Source: Trifolium pratense (taxonomy: Eukaryota; Streptophyta; Magnoliopsida; Fabales; Fabaceae). From it: 64,000 nucleotides of DNA. A program made the translations under genes and the position numbers. Shown in pieces: positions 49,455-60,629 of the stretch. Where the stretch lies: contig NC_060062.1 of the NCBI RefSeq assembly GCF_020283565.1, positions 17,766,127 through 17,830,126 on the forward strand, in the 5' to 3' direction. Under the pieces are notes generated by a model. That model was not told the origin of the DNA, did no database searches, and saw only the letters and a list, made by a program, of their open reading frames with translations. Every line of letters begins with the position of its first letter. The first letter of the stretch is position 1.

Positions 49455-49554
49455 AGAAATATTAAGTGTTAAGTAAATCTCATCTCTATAAATTGGATCG
49501 TGGTTTCATATCATAATATTGCAACAAAGAAATATTAAGTGTTAAATTAAATCT
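49455..49554 (+). promoter_or_regulatory. Promoter of the small secreted peptide with a 73-base-spaced direct repeat
   Basis: AGAAATATTAAGTGTTAA occurs at 49455 and again at 49528, followed each time by a (g/a)(t)TAAATCTC stretch. The TATA box at 49486-49494 lies between the copies. Confidence 0.6.
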
Positions 49555-49562
49555 CTAAAAGA

Positions 49563-49855
49563 ATGGCAAAGTTTGCTTATGTAATGTTCTTAGTTGTTAT
49601 GCTTTTTCTTGGACATAGCAGCACTATTGAGGGTGCAAGAAAAGGTATACATACATTTTTTTTTTTTCATATGTATTTATAAATTCTAATACATTGTTTG
49701 TTGTGTTTCTAGTTTTTAATGATGGTGGGAATCCTGATTACTGTATAATTCCTCCCTGTTGTGTAGAACCTCCATTCTGTAAACCAACTCCTCCTGTACT
49801 CCCAACTCATGATGATGCTAAAACTGTTGATCCGGCTCCTATTCCTCATCGTTAG
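49563..49855 (+). CDS. Small secreted Cys/Pro-rich peptide (74 aa precursor)
   Basis: Two exons, 49563-49644 and 49713-49855, joined in frame. Exon 1 is a signal peptide (MAKFAYVMFLVVMLFLGHSS, then TIEGARK; likely cleavage near EGA). Exon 2 gives a short mature peptide with four cysteines in the compact pattern C-X4-C-C-X5-C (CIIPPCCVEPPFC), followed by a Pro/Asp-rich tail ending DPAPIPHR. The gene layout (signal peptide exon, short intron, mature exon) is like that of NCR genes, but the cysteine spacing is not that of NCRs. A TATA box CTATAAATT lies at 49486-49494. I do not recognise the family. Secretion is inferred from the hydrophobic N-terminus. Confidence 0.7.
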
Positions 49856-50600
49856 TAGGATTCTATCGTGTCTGCCATCCGTTTAATTTGAAGGAAAGAA
49901 AGGGAGAAGGAAGAAAAACACGAAAACTGAAGAATGAATTTAAACTAAATTTTAGTCCAAGTTCAGTATTCGATTTTTGTGTTATCCTTCCTTTCCACTT
50001 TCTTTCGTTTCAATCAAACGAACTCTAAATAAAATTATTGAAACTTAACTATTCGTATCAATGCACCGGGCAGACAGATTATTATTTAATTATTTCTCAA
50101 ATCAAGTATGTACTTCATATTGTAAAACAATAATCATCATATGTACAAAAAAAAAACAATAATCATCATAAATAAATGAGAAATATGTGCTTCTAGTTAT
50201 TTAATTTTCTAATGAGTCATTTAATTTCTTCACTCTTCCTTCTATACATTTTCATGATTTCAATACATTTTTTAGACTTATCATGTGTTTTAGTTTATTA
50301 TTCTATATTACATCTTCTCCATTAACGCTTAAAAGAAAATAAAAATATTTAAATTATGAAAACACATAACGCCCAAAATAAATTTAAAATATTTGGATTT
50401 TAAAACCAATTTCCTATATTTTCAGAAAAATATATTGCTTACAACTAACGCTAAGAAAAAAAGTGTCAAAAAATATTGGACTACCATTACCATTAGCATA
50501 ATTAGTGTGTGTATGTGTATCCCATTAAATAATTAATTAAGATCCTAAAATCATAAGGCATATATAGGATGAATATGACGGATTAAAACAAACTTCTACT
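49856..50600. other. Spacer, no gene seen
   Basis: AT-rich 3' flank of the small peptide gene; nothing supportable. Confidence 0.5.
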
Positions 50601-50639
50601 TGGCCCCGTGAATTTTAGTTGTTAGGGATACTGCATTCT

Positions 50640-50725
50640 ATATGTAGGAGTCGAGGCTCGAATCTTGGAAAGTCTACTTATTCACCTTTAAGATATAATT
50701 TCTAACCACTAAACTACATGACAAA
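50640..50725 (-). repeat. tRNA-like SINE segment
   Basis: Minus strand reads GTAGTTTAGTGGTTAGAAAT and later AAGATTCGAGCCTCGACTCC, A- and B-box-like. No tRNA fold. Confidence 0.35.
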
Positions 50726-51385
50726 AAAAAAATTCAACTTTGAATGTTTTTAGATCTGGACCAACAAATGTTTTTACTTTATTTAAGCCAAAATTTGTAG
50801 ATAGAGTATTGAGCTCGTTCTGACCTATATCAAAAATGATTTTAAAACTAGTTCGGTTTAGTGTTTCTTACTGGAATTTTTTTTTTTAAAATTTACGTTC
50901 TTTTATTTAAGTAGAAGAAATCCAGTTCAATGTTCCTCACAGAAAATCATTTTTCAAAATTTCGGTCTTACACTTAAGTTTCAAGAAATGTGACTTGTAG
51001 TGATAGACTAAACATGTCACTACAGGTCTAAAATTTGTAGCAAACACTGTCACGTGGGGTGAATTCACGTGTGGTCCGAAAGGGTGAAAAAGAAAGGGTA
51101 AAATTGGAATATTAAATGGTTTGTATAATTATAAAGGCGGAAGGGAAAATTTTCATGAAATTGTACCCTAATTGCTCATGACTTGAGGTTAATTTGTTGA
51201 TTAATAAAATTGATTATTTTGAGTTACTTTATAGGCAAATATTCTACTTGTGAGTTATACTTAGCATGCACTATTAGACACACTTTCAATGCAAACTATT
51301 GTATTCTTATTATAAATGTCTTATTTATAATAATTTTTAGTAACAAATTATATGTTACATATAATGTTATAATTATTTAAAAATA

Positions 51386-51745
51386 GGTTAAATTACATTT
51401 TTGGCCTCCTAAATTTCATAAACTTGCGATTTTGGTGTCTGATCAAGTCAACTCACATGTGACCAGTGATCCACATGCCATATCAGCATGTCTTGCCATG
51501 TTTGCAATGACTCACATGCCACATCGGTATATATGACACGCCATGTTGACGTGACATGTGAGTCATTAATCTCCACGTGGCAAGACATGATGATGTGAGA
51601 TGTGAGCTGACTTGGTCAAAATCAGTGGTGGGTTATCATTTTACAAAAAGGGCAAAAGTTATGAGGCAAAAAGTGCTATTTTGAAAATTAAAGGGTCAAA
51701 ATCGCAAGTTTATAAAAATTAGGAGGTCAAAAGTGCAATTTATCC
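51386..51745. mobile_element. Mutator-type MITE with perfect 9-bp TSD
   Basis: Left GGTTAAATTACATTTTTGGC and right CAAAAGTGCAATTTATCC are inverted. Duplicated TTAAAAATA at 51377-51385 and 51746-51754. The interior has TCAACTCACATGTGACCAGT and repeated palindromic CACATG motifs. 360 bases; shares termini with the 1.6 kb element at 44.3 kb. Confidence 0.9.
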
Positions 51746-51774
51746 TTAAAAATATTATTAATATTGCACTATTT

Positions 51775-51955
51775 CGGTTTTTTTTTTGTTGGTTACCATG
51801 ATATTGATACGAAGTTTCCACCGCCGTTAACGATAATCTTCGTCGGGGAATCCGTGAGGAACACAAGGTGGGTTCTCTCATTCAACCGAATTTTCTCCAT
51901 ACACATGAGCCAAAAATCAAACCCCTGACCACATACTAACTTGGACCAATTCAAT
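51775..51955 (-). mobile_element. SINE-like element ending ACCAACAAAAAAAA
   Basis: On the minus strand GTGGTCAGGGGTTTGATTTT (B-box-like) is followed by GAGAGAACCCACCTTGTG and a tail ACCAACAAAAAAAA. Overlapping short reading frames are not genes. Confidence 0.5.
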
Positions 51956-52770
51956 GTTTTATTACATTTTTTCTTCATGATATAATTTATTGAGACCTCT
52001 TAATTATTTTCATAAATTTTAGGTGTCTTATAATTTCTTCTAGAACTAAAAAAATAAGTAGTCTAACAACTCTTTTGACATATACCCATATTCGATCACT
52101 TGGACATTTTACTTTTGAGATATTATTTTGCCATCTTATCAGTTCTCGCGCGTCCTATGAGTTTCCATTTTTACTCTTATGCCAATTAAGTAGCAGATAT
52201 TATAAAAATGAAAATTTTTGAGAAAAAACACCCTACATTAGTATACAAAAAATAAATTATCTACATAAATTGAGTAGCAGACGTTATAAAAATAAAATTT
52301 TTATTTTGACCATAAAAATTATCTACATAGTTTGTTTCGACCATAGTATCTACATAGTTTTTGACATTTTTACAAAAATAAATAAATTAATCTATGATTC
52401 ATTATATAGGGACTAAATTTTCTTAAGTAGTATAAAAAGTGAATTTGGTTATTATTTAATTAAGGTGTGGCCAACTCTATTATTTTATAATTTAGAGGTA
52501 TTTACCTATCAATTAATAAGAACAAACCACATAAGTAGATTTATATGTAGTATTCACAACTAACTTGCAACAAACTTTTATTTCACATGCAAACCCATTT
52601 ATGTGGTAGGTTCTCATTAGTTGATGGATAAATATCTTCAAATTATAAATGAATAGTTTAGAAAAAACCTTTAATTTAAAGAACACCATAGTTGACACAC
52701 CAATTATGAAGGGACATGATGATTTTCAAACATTCAAATCCAACATCAGACACCAATTACGGAGTTGTTA
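51956..52770. other. Spacer, no gene seen
   Basis: AT-rich; nothing supportable. Confidence 0.45.
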
Positions 52771-52774
52771 CCAT

Positions 52775-52930
52775 GTTCGTTGGTTTTTGATTTTTTGTTG
52801 TGCTTTCACCACAAGTTTAATCTGGTTCGAGGTTAGTTCTATTTTTCAATTTCATCTCGATCGCAGTTATGAAAAATCGAACCGTGGTCCTCCTTACCAA
52901 GGTCGTCAATCACTTGAACATTTGTTAGTT
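52775..52930 (-). mobile_element. SINE (tRNA-derived), full or near-full
   Basis: Minus strand: GACGACCTTGGTAAGGAGGA, CCACGGTTCGATTTTTC (B box), then AACCAGATTAAACTTGTGGT and GAAAGCACAACAAAAAA. The 3' part matches the fragment at 62930-62985. Confidence 0.6.
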
Positions 52931-53159
52931 TGTGTTTAGTTATCATTGCTCTCCACACATATTGCTAGTGGTACACTGTACAGCAGTACATGTTACCAAA
53001 AGAAGGCCTGTGCATAAAAAGATAAAATAAAATGAAACATAAACATAGGAGTACATGTTTGTCAAAAAAAAAAACATAGGAGTACATACACACTAGATAC
53101 AATAGTTTCTCGTTAGTATATAACTTTTCGTTGAATAGAATTAATAATATTTTATCTCA

Positions 53160-53440
53160 TGGCATTTTTAAAGTGACTCAAAAATTGTAGTTGATGCTAT
53201 CTCAGACAAATAGGAATATTTGAATTTAGTATATTGATTTCTCAGATTAAGTCATTACTTTTGTCGAATCCAAATTTTTTGGTCAAGTTTGTCAAACAAC
53301 AAGCGAATATGATTGCTCATTCTTTAGCGATAACGACTTATTTTATGTCTAGTCGCTGTATTTTTGAGTCGATTCCTCGTTGTATTGAAAACTATTTGAT
53401 GAATGAAATAAATTAAGTGTGTTTGTCAAAAAAAATTAAT
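53160..53440 (+). pseudogene. RNase H-like (RVT_3) tail of a LINE-type element
   Basis: Encodes ISQIKSLLLSNPNFLVKFVK, QQANMIAHSLAITTYFMSS and CIFESIPRCIENYLMNEIN, then stop. The spacing R/Q-x-AN-x-(I/V)-AH-x-LA followed by P-x-C-(I/V) is typical of the C-terminal RNase H-like domain of plant non-LTR elements. A stop lies upstream (around 53186-53213) and an A-rich tail (TTTGTCAAAAAAAATTAA) follows. A truncated 3' remnant. Confidence 0.65.
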
Positions 53441-53699
53441 AAAAAACCACCTAGCTTATGAGCCTTGAGCTCTAAAATGAGGAAGTGTTACACTATCACA
53501 AAAATTTGGTTATTTTTATGGGTCATTCTAAAAAGTGTATCTGAGGTATTTGTTAAATATATTAAAAAGGAAATTAAAGATAAAGTTAAGGCTAGAAAGA
53601 TAATTTTTTATATTTTTAAAGTATTAAATACATAAGTTTTAAGATAAAAATTCCTTATTAGTATGCTTAACTAATGTCTCTGGACACCATTTAACATTT

Positions 53700-54370
53700 T
53701 CCTATTTTTATTTGATCTCACTGTTACTATGGATTTTGAATGTACTAGGTTCGACTAAGAAGAAAGTCCTACTAGTCGAAGTCGAAAGATGACACTTAGT
53801 TAAATTTAACTAAGTTACAAGAATCAACATGCATGCCTTTCGACATGATTTGTGGACTTAGAATATTTCAGGATTGCAAGACTCGATTCGACTCGACAAA
53901 TTTCAAAGCATTTGCTAAACAACAAGATAAGATCGTCGAATACACGTGTGCATATGGGACACTTAGCAAGACACACGTCGAACAATCTATTATGATTTTT
54001 ACAGTTATTTCTAGTATACTATAAATAGGAGTTATGTATACGATTTCAGGGTCACAAAATCATTCACAAAATTCCTTAAAAAACTCGAACTATCCATGTT
54101 AACTGGAGAAAAGAGTCTCACAAGGCCAATGTACGATTCTGTGTACCATTTCCTTTTTGTTATTCTAGTCGAATGCAATCATTCTTTTCCTTTTCAAGTG
54201 GTTTACATTGATGTTTACTTGTATTTATCTCCAATTTTATGTACGATATTACTTTCTGTTGCTTTAAGTCGAATGTGTCTCTTTTTAAGCCTTTATCATT
54301 TACTCTACACTTTTACTTTGAAGTGTTCTTTTAATCGAATACATTTACTTTAAAACATGCTTTTACTTTT
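53700..54370 (+). other. Possible LTR fragment with TATA box
   Basis: Repeated TCGAA/TCGAC motifs and CTATAAATAGG at ~54019 followed by TTTCAGGGTCACAAAATCA give the look of an LTR U3/R region. Terminal TG/CA and target duplication were not found, so this is only a suggestion. Confidence 0.3.
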
Positions 54371-54873
54371 TAATTAAATTCATCCGACGCTGTCGAATTA
54401 AAAAATCAAACTTCATTTATTGCATTCAAATTCATGAACAATGATGAATATTCAAATTTTTTGGGGGAAATACCGCACAAAATATGTCATGGAGTTTACT
54501 AGTTGATCCTGCAAATAATTAATTTAAAATTAGCGCTTGTTTATCAAAATTACCGGTAAACATTCACACATGTATTTGATAAAAAGGTAAAATGAGAAAA
54601 TAATTAAATAATATATATTTTTAAAATATATTTATTTTTATGTAACTGCAATTAAATAAACTGACTAAATATTTATGATTTATATAAATATTTTCTCTCT
54701 AAAATTCTACTTTCTGACCGAATAACCAACATGATAGGTTTTCACAAGAATATTAATATAAAATAAAATGAATTAATAATTATAAAATAAACAAAGGAAA
54801 AAAGTGTGTAAATGACTAGATCTTACCCCGAAGAAAAGGTGAAACAAACTTCATAATAATCGGGTGTCTCTAA

Positions 54874-55276
54874 CACTGTGTTTGTTTAGGTAGATTTACA
54901 AAAGAGAGAAATAAGAAAGAGAGAGATAGCAAAAAAATTAACTATTTCTATGGTTTGGATGAGGAGAGAAATAAGGAAAGAGAGAAATATAATGGTTAAT
55001 AACTGCCAAAAATAAATCTCTCCATATTAGGAGAGATTTGTGTGACAAGAAGTGAAATAAACAATTTTACAATAATACCCTCATTCAACTAATTTATTTT
55101 CTTGTAGAAAAGGGTAAATTTGTTATTTTCTCATTTTTATTAATTTCTCTCTTCTCACTTTTCTATTCATCCAAACCATATAAAATTTCTATCCAATTTC
55201 TCTTCTATCTCTCTTATCTCTTATTTCTCTCTTCACTATTTCTCTCTTCCCTATCTTTTGACATCCAAACATAGTA
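54874..55276. mobile_element. Tourist (PIF/Harbinger)-type MITE
   Basis: Left CACTGTGTTTGTTTAGGT and right CATCCAAACATAGTA are inverted. TAA target duplications at 54871-54873 and 55277-55279 fit PIF/Harbinger. Inside, GAGAGAAATAAG is mirrored by CTTATTTCTCTC. 403 bases. Confidence 0.75.
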
Positions 55277-55634
55277 TAAGACTCATTTATCAATATAGGG
55301 AGATACAACCACCACATGAAGGACTTATCTTTCGTAAAAAATTTAATTAATTCAAAATTTAATTTTATTTAGAAAATTTAAATATATGAAAAATTAATAT
55401 AACATTAAATGATTGGCTGATGAATACATAACCAACAAAAAAAAAAAACCAAAAATTTGTATAGGAGTGTTCACTATATATAAACAATTCAGAAAATGGA
55501 TCAAAGAACAAAGGAAAGGTGATAATTTAAGAGATGTTTTTACATCATACAAAAACAACATAGTAATAATAAATAACATTAAATAAAAATCTACACCAAC
55601 AACATAATCCAGAAAATGAAAGTGATTAATCTAA

Positions 55635-56028
55635 TTAAGCAGCTTTTGCTGATAAACCTGTGAGATAAGTACTAGATAATTGATGCAAGATTTCATTCAG
55701 ATCTTCCTGATCATCAACCACAAAATCATCATTGTTTCTTTGAGTACCCTTTTCTTGATTTGCATGCACTGATCTTTGCTTTCTCATAGCTTTTCTTCTA
55801 CGGTCATGATCTTCCATCCTACAACCACCAAATACAGACATAATCAAAATTATAGAAAGATATAATAATAATAATAATTGTTAATTAATTAAATAAACAA
55901 GCTATAGTGAGATATTCATAGATCAAAAATTAATTAAATTACTCTTTGGAAAGAGCAAGAGGGTTGGTGATTCCTGAGAGACAGAGAGGAACACCATGAG
56001 TAACACGAAGGTTAAACATGTTCTGCAT
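55635..56028 (-). CDS. Small protein of unknown function (89 aa)
   Basis: Two exons, 55943-56028 and 55635-55818, with GT/AG borders and a kept frame. Exon 1: MQNMFNLRVTHGVPLCLSGI TNPLALSK; exon 2: a strongly basic stretch (EDHDRRRKAMRKQRSVHANQ) then an acidic one (NNDDFVVDDQEDLNEILHQL) and a short tail LTGLSAKAA. There is no signal peptide or membrane span. The basic segment could be a nuclear localisation signal and the LNEILHQL segment an amphipathic helix. I do not recognise the family. Support is moderate: plausible splice sites, a balanced composition unlike the flanks, and the start codon inside a purine-rich context. Confidence 0.55.
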
Positions 56029-56332
56029 TTTGGTTTGTTTTGGATTTTTTTAGGTAAATGAAAAAAGAATGGTACTATGAATAAAATAAAGGATGAAAAA
56101 GAGATTGTAAAGTTTTTTCATTTATTCAGCATTTGCGTGAAGTATCTTTTGTCTTATCCACTCAGCATTTACGGCAAAAGGGGGGGATAAAGTCAAGTTA
56201 TCATGCAGTAATTTTGGCAAGTGCTAATATCACAAGTTGTATACTAATGAATTTAGAGCCAGGAAATGGTGACCAGTTTAAAGTACGAAAGATTTTAGGA
56301 TTTTTAGAATATTTATAAAGTTAATTATATTT

Positions 56333-56952
56333 AGGGATGACAATTTGACTCATACCCAGTGGGTATCCGCAAAAAATACTCATTACGGGTAGGTAAAAAC
56401 CCACATTTTGGATACGGACACGGGTATGAGTAATTACCCGCAAAAATGAACGGGTATGTGTGCGGGTACGGATACCTTAGTACCCACTCCGCCCATACCC
56501 ACATAATATATATTTATTTATTTTGTATATATTTTTATATAATAACATATGTATATCAATTTTAAAAAATATAACAACTATTAAATTATTACACATTTTT
56601 AATAAAAATGTTTATTTATAATATAATACAAACACAATGTGAATATGTCAACAAAGAAATGAATTTTAACATGAGGTTTATAAATTTTTTGTTTATTATT
56701 TTCATGAGTCAACATTAAAATCTTAAAAAAAAAATTAATTATATTAAAACGATATGATATTTTACAATCGATCGATTTATTTTTTGCAAAACTGCGGGTA
56801 ACGGGGTATGGGTACTTAGGTACCCATAGGGTATGGGGACAAAGATTTTTACCCACGCGGGTATGGGGATTAATACGGGTATTTTTTCAAACTGCGGGTA
56901 TCGAGATGGGTACTATAGTACCCTACCCATACCCTACCCATTGTCATCCCTA
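56333..56952. mobile_element. hAT-like element rich in GGGTA/TACCC motifs
   Basis: TAGGGATGACAAT at the left and ATTGTCATCCCTA at the right form 13-base perfect inverted ends. Both subterminal parts are arrays of ACCCATACCC/GGGTATGGGT. No clean 8-base duplication was seen. About 620 bases, no transposase. Confidence 0.75.
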
Positions 56953-58600
56953 TATAATAGGCATGGTAGATTACACCTAACAGAAATTTGATACACGAGA
57001 AGTTATAGCAAATTGACTCGAAAGTTTTGAATTACAAACAACGTCACTATTAATATTACCATATCAGATACAAAGATCGAAAAACGAGGAAGAAGTGACG
57101 AGTTAATTTTGGGTTCTGATAGAGGTGGAACATATTGAAGCAGAAAGTTGAACATAAAACTTACATTTTGTTATGAATATTATTCGTGGATTTTATATAG
57201 GTTATTGGCTTATGTAATTGCACCATTATGTTTATCTATATATAAATATTATGTATCACTATAATGTAACCATAATCCTAGTGTTGAATAATATATAATA
57301 TTCTTTCTTTCTTTTCTCTCTTTTTCATCTATACTTTGCTCATATTTATATTAGTTTATAACACATTTATCTTTCTCCAAGAGTACAAGTTGTATATTGT
57401 CAAAAAATTATTAGAAATTTTAATAATTGTCGATTAGACTATTAAGAAATTTACACTTATGACTTATACTTTTTACAGCTTAAACAGTGATCTAATGAAT
57501 GACGGTTCAATACTAAATACTTTTAAACTGAACCAAAATCAGTCCAAATTTGAAATTCCAAACCAATTCATGGGAAAGTTTCAATATTTGGCAAATTGGC
57601 ATAATATTCTTTTTTTTAAGAATAAACATCATCACTATTACGCGTTGCTTCATGAGATTACTAACAATAGTTCACTTCTTTTTAGGATTATGGTTTATGG
57701 AAAATAATTCATGGATATTGTAACACTCAAAAATTTAAAAATAATTACTTTATTAGAATATATTGATTTTTAGTATGCTTATGTGTTATTTGATTTGTGG
57801 GGTAGGAGTAGCGAAGTAATAAGGGGAATAACTAGATAGATTCTCCTTCGTAATAATGAGATATCTATCGTGTACCATTTACTAATGCATCCCACCTTTT
57901 TACTAAGAGCTACACAATCCATTCCTACTAGCCCATTTCTTTTTACTCTCCAGTGTCTTTCTATCTTATACATACATACCCCTTTTTTCCTGCACTTACT
58001 TGTATTATACATCAATGACATCATCTTCACCACATTTTCTCCTAATTCTCTATTTTCTCCGCAAGGTCATCATTTTCTCTCATCCCTTTTCTTTGTGTTA
58101 CAGATATACTTTTCATTATTTATATTCTTTTGGATTAAATAATGTTTACCTCTTCTAATGTGAGCGAATTTTGAATTACCTTTGGTAACATTTTTTTAAT
58201 CCCCCCTCGTAATATGAAAATTTCATCATTTACCCTCTCAGTGAACAATTTGGACTTCAAATCTTCATTTTTATGACCTGATAAGCTTAGTTGGTATTTT
58301 TTATTTTTATTTTTTTTATATTTTTAGCTGGCTTTATATTATTAAAACTGATTTTTATAAAAACAAAAAAACATTTTAAAATGTTAATTTCCATCTTCAA
58401 CTTCATAACCCATGATTTTCATCTTCAACCCTACTTGTTCCTTCAGTCCTTCTCCTCCATTTCTATTCTTCAGTCAATGATTTTCATCTTCAACCTGATC
58501 TCTCAAACTCAAAAATCCAAAAATTCGTAACCTTTCTCTTCATACTCAATTCACTAAACCCACAAATACCCCAACAATTTAAATCCACACTATCCACAAA
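56953..58600. other. Spacer, possible LTR remnant near 57.2 kb
   Basis: The stretch 57175-57400 (CTATATATAAATATT, then a CT-rich segment and TTTATAACA) resembles a Ty1-copia LTR R/U5 region but lacks a recognisable PBS. The rest is AT-rich with no gene. Confidence 0.3.
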
Positions 58601-58620
58601 TTCAAAATTTGCATTGTAAC

Positions 58621-58691
58621 CTCCTCCTTCTTCTTCTTCTTCTTCTTCTTCTTCTTCTTCTTCTTCTTCTTCTTCTTCTTCTTCTTCTTCT
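58621..58691. repeat. (TTC)n microsatellite
   Basis: About 23 tandem CTT/TTC units. The poly-lysine reading frame on the minus strand is an artefact. Confidence 0.97.
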
Positions 58692-58913
58692 TTTTTTTGA
58701 CTAACACGTTGACCAAATACAATTTATATGAAGTCTCAAGCACTAAATTACTATCATATAGTTGTGTTTTTGATATCCTCAATGAGCAAAATAAGGTAAA
58801 AGTACATGCATAATATAATACACTTTTGAGCTTGTTAACATTTGAAACATCTAAGAAATAAAAATTAAATTATAAAAGTACAAACATTATATAATACAAA
58901 TAAAACTATGCGC

Positions 58914-59195
58914 TTACAAACAATCTTTCTCATACACACAATAACCAGCAACACATGTCATAACTGGAGGTAAAAAATGCTCTGGACAATCATCATCATA
59001 TTCACAAGGAATGCGAGCTGCATTGTCAAATAAGAAAAACAGTTGTTACTAAAAGGTAATTTTCCATAATTATTATGTATAAGGTAAAATAGAAAATTGT
59101 AAATTATGTGAAAATAACATACTTCTACTGATTCCAACAAGAAATAGAGAAAGAGAGATAATCAAAATATAAAAAAACTTGAGAATTTGAGCCAT
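58914..59195 (-). CDS. Nodule-specific cysteine-rich (NCR) peptide, copy 1
   Basis: Two exons, 59123-59195 and 58914-59017; 58 aa. Exon 1: signal peptide MAQILKFFYILIISLSLFLV GISR, typical of NCRs. Mature part CEYDDDC-X10-C-VAGY-C, i.e. C-X5-C-X10-C-X4-C, then one more Cys near the end (YEKDCL). Canonical NCRs have four or six cysteines, so the fifth is unusual. In IRLC legumes NCRs are made in infected nodule cells and sent through the DNF1 secretory route to bacteroids, where they control terminal differentiation; that role is inferred here from family membership. Mature peptide is acidic. TATA-like CTTATAAAG lies ~45 bases upstream of the ATG. Confidence 0.88.
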
Positions 59196-59410
59196 GTTTT
59201 CCTTCTTTGCTTATAATCAATAGATTTTTTTATCGCTTTATAAGTACAAATTTCAATCTTTAAACTAAACAATTTTTAAAACTTAGGAGGTGCAAGAAGC
59301 CATTTTAAAATTAGAATTAATATTAAATATCTTTAATCAATGTTGCGTGTACCCCTTTAGTTCACTCAATTGATCACCTATCCTTAGTCAAAACCTCACA
59401 TAAAAATATT
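59196..59410 (-). promoter_or_regulatory. Promoter of NCR copy 1
   Basis: Shares with the NCR copy 2 upstream region, in order from the ATG: ACTTATAAA (TATA), a GCAAGAAG(C/T)CAT block (plus-strand reading), ATCTTTAATCAAT, ACCCCTTTAG and GATCAC. Published work describes conserved motifs within ~400 bases of NCR starts; whether these are those motifs was not checked. Confidence 0.6.
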
Positions 59411-59499
59411 GATTGTCATCACTATTGTAAAATAAAAATATTTAGTTTTCTATTTTGTTATTTATAGACGATTCTATAGATTGCTTAAAAAAAAAAGAC

Positions 59500-59935
59500 G
59501 ATTTTAAATATTTCTATTGTTTCCTTTTATTTTACTTTGTAACTATTTCCCTCTTAATTCAAGGAGAGAATTGATTATATCCTCTCTATTTAAACTAACT
59601 TTGAGCAGAGGAATACAATATAACATCAATCACCTATTATTTTTTACATGGCATCAAAGCCCCTGACCTTGGGGGCATTGCTTCCGCATAAACCCTAACC
59701 TCCACCATTATAATTTCCTTTGTTTAGATCCAACAAGCAAACAACACTGTTCATCATAAAACACTGTTCACCACGGGTATCGTTCTCACCTCAAACACTG
59801 TTCATACCACGAACACTATTCATTCTGCGCAATATTCATCGTGCCAATATGGTACACTTAATAAAAAAGGTCGATTTGAGGCTTGCTGGTTATGTTTTTT
59901 ATCGGGAAAAGATGAACTGATCGAAGTTGAAAAGA
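59500..59935 (+). mobile_element. Ty1-copia LTR end, PBS and gag start (remnant)
   Basis: TTATTTTTTACA (LTR end) is followed at 59650 by TGGCATCAAAGCCC, a slightly mutated version of the TGGTATCAGAGC primer-binding site complementary to initiator tRNA-Met used by copia elements. A leader with CACTGTTCATC repeats and a short broken reading frame (LAGYVFYREKMN, stop) follow. No polymerase domain. Confidence 0.6.
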
Positions 59936-60629
59936 TAGGAGGCACAACAAGGAATCTTGGTGGGCCATGCATTCCAAGCTAGTAATTCTGATCAAGAGTA
60001 ACAACTTTCTTCAACTCAACTTTCCTTCACAATAAATCCGTACAAAAAAAAAAAAAAAACTTTCCTTCACAATAAAACTACTAGATAAGCTGTACAAAAT
60101 TCTTCAATATCTGACACTTTTAATGTCTTGCTAACTATTTTGTCATAGTATTTGTTTTACTCTTATTTAATGTAACGATTAAACACATTTTAATGAAAGA
60201 ATCATGTTTAATGCAGCTAATTATTTGTTTATTATATTATGCAAAGATGTTTGGGTAGGATAGGGGTAAGCGAATAGAAGAGCCTAAGAAGAGTAAGAGA
60301 ATAAGTTTTAACTTTTTAATAATGTGATTAATCGATGAGAGAATTTGTTTTGCCTGGGTTGGTCGAAATCAATGGATTATTATTTGAGAGTTTATTCTTG
60401 GATTACTTTTCATAATCTTAAGGTGAAAAGAGGACAAGAAAAATAAAAACTAAAATTTAATAGTTGAGAATGTTTACAAAGAGTGAGAAGCGATTTTCTT
60501 CTCAAGCTTAAGGTCAAATTTATAGCCTAAAGGACCATAATCAATTCTGTGAACTTCTGTAGCCATAGGTTATTATTACAAATAATGGGCAATTAAGCAA
60601 GAAATGAAGAGATGAAATCCGACAAAATC

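Noticed and set aside
58579..58782. Lysine-rich protein on the minus strand
   Set aside because: Product of the (TTC)n microsatellite.
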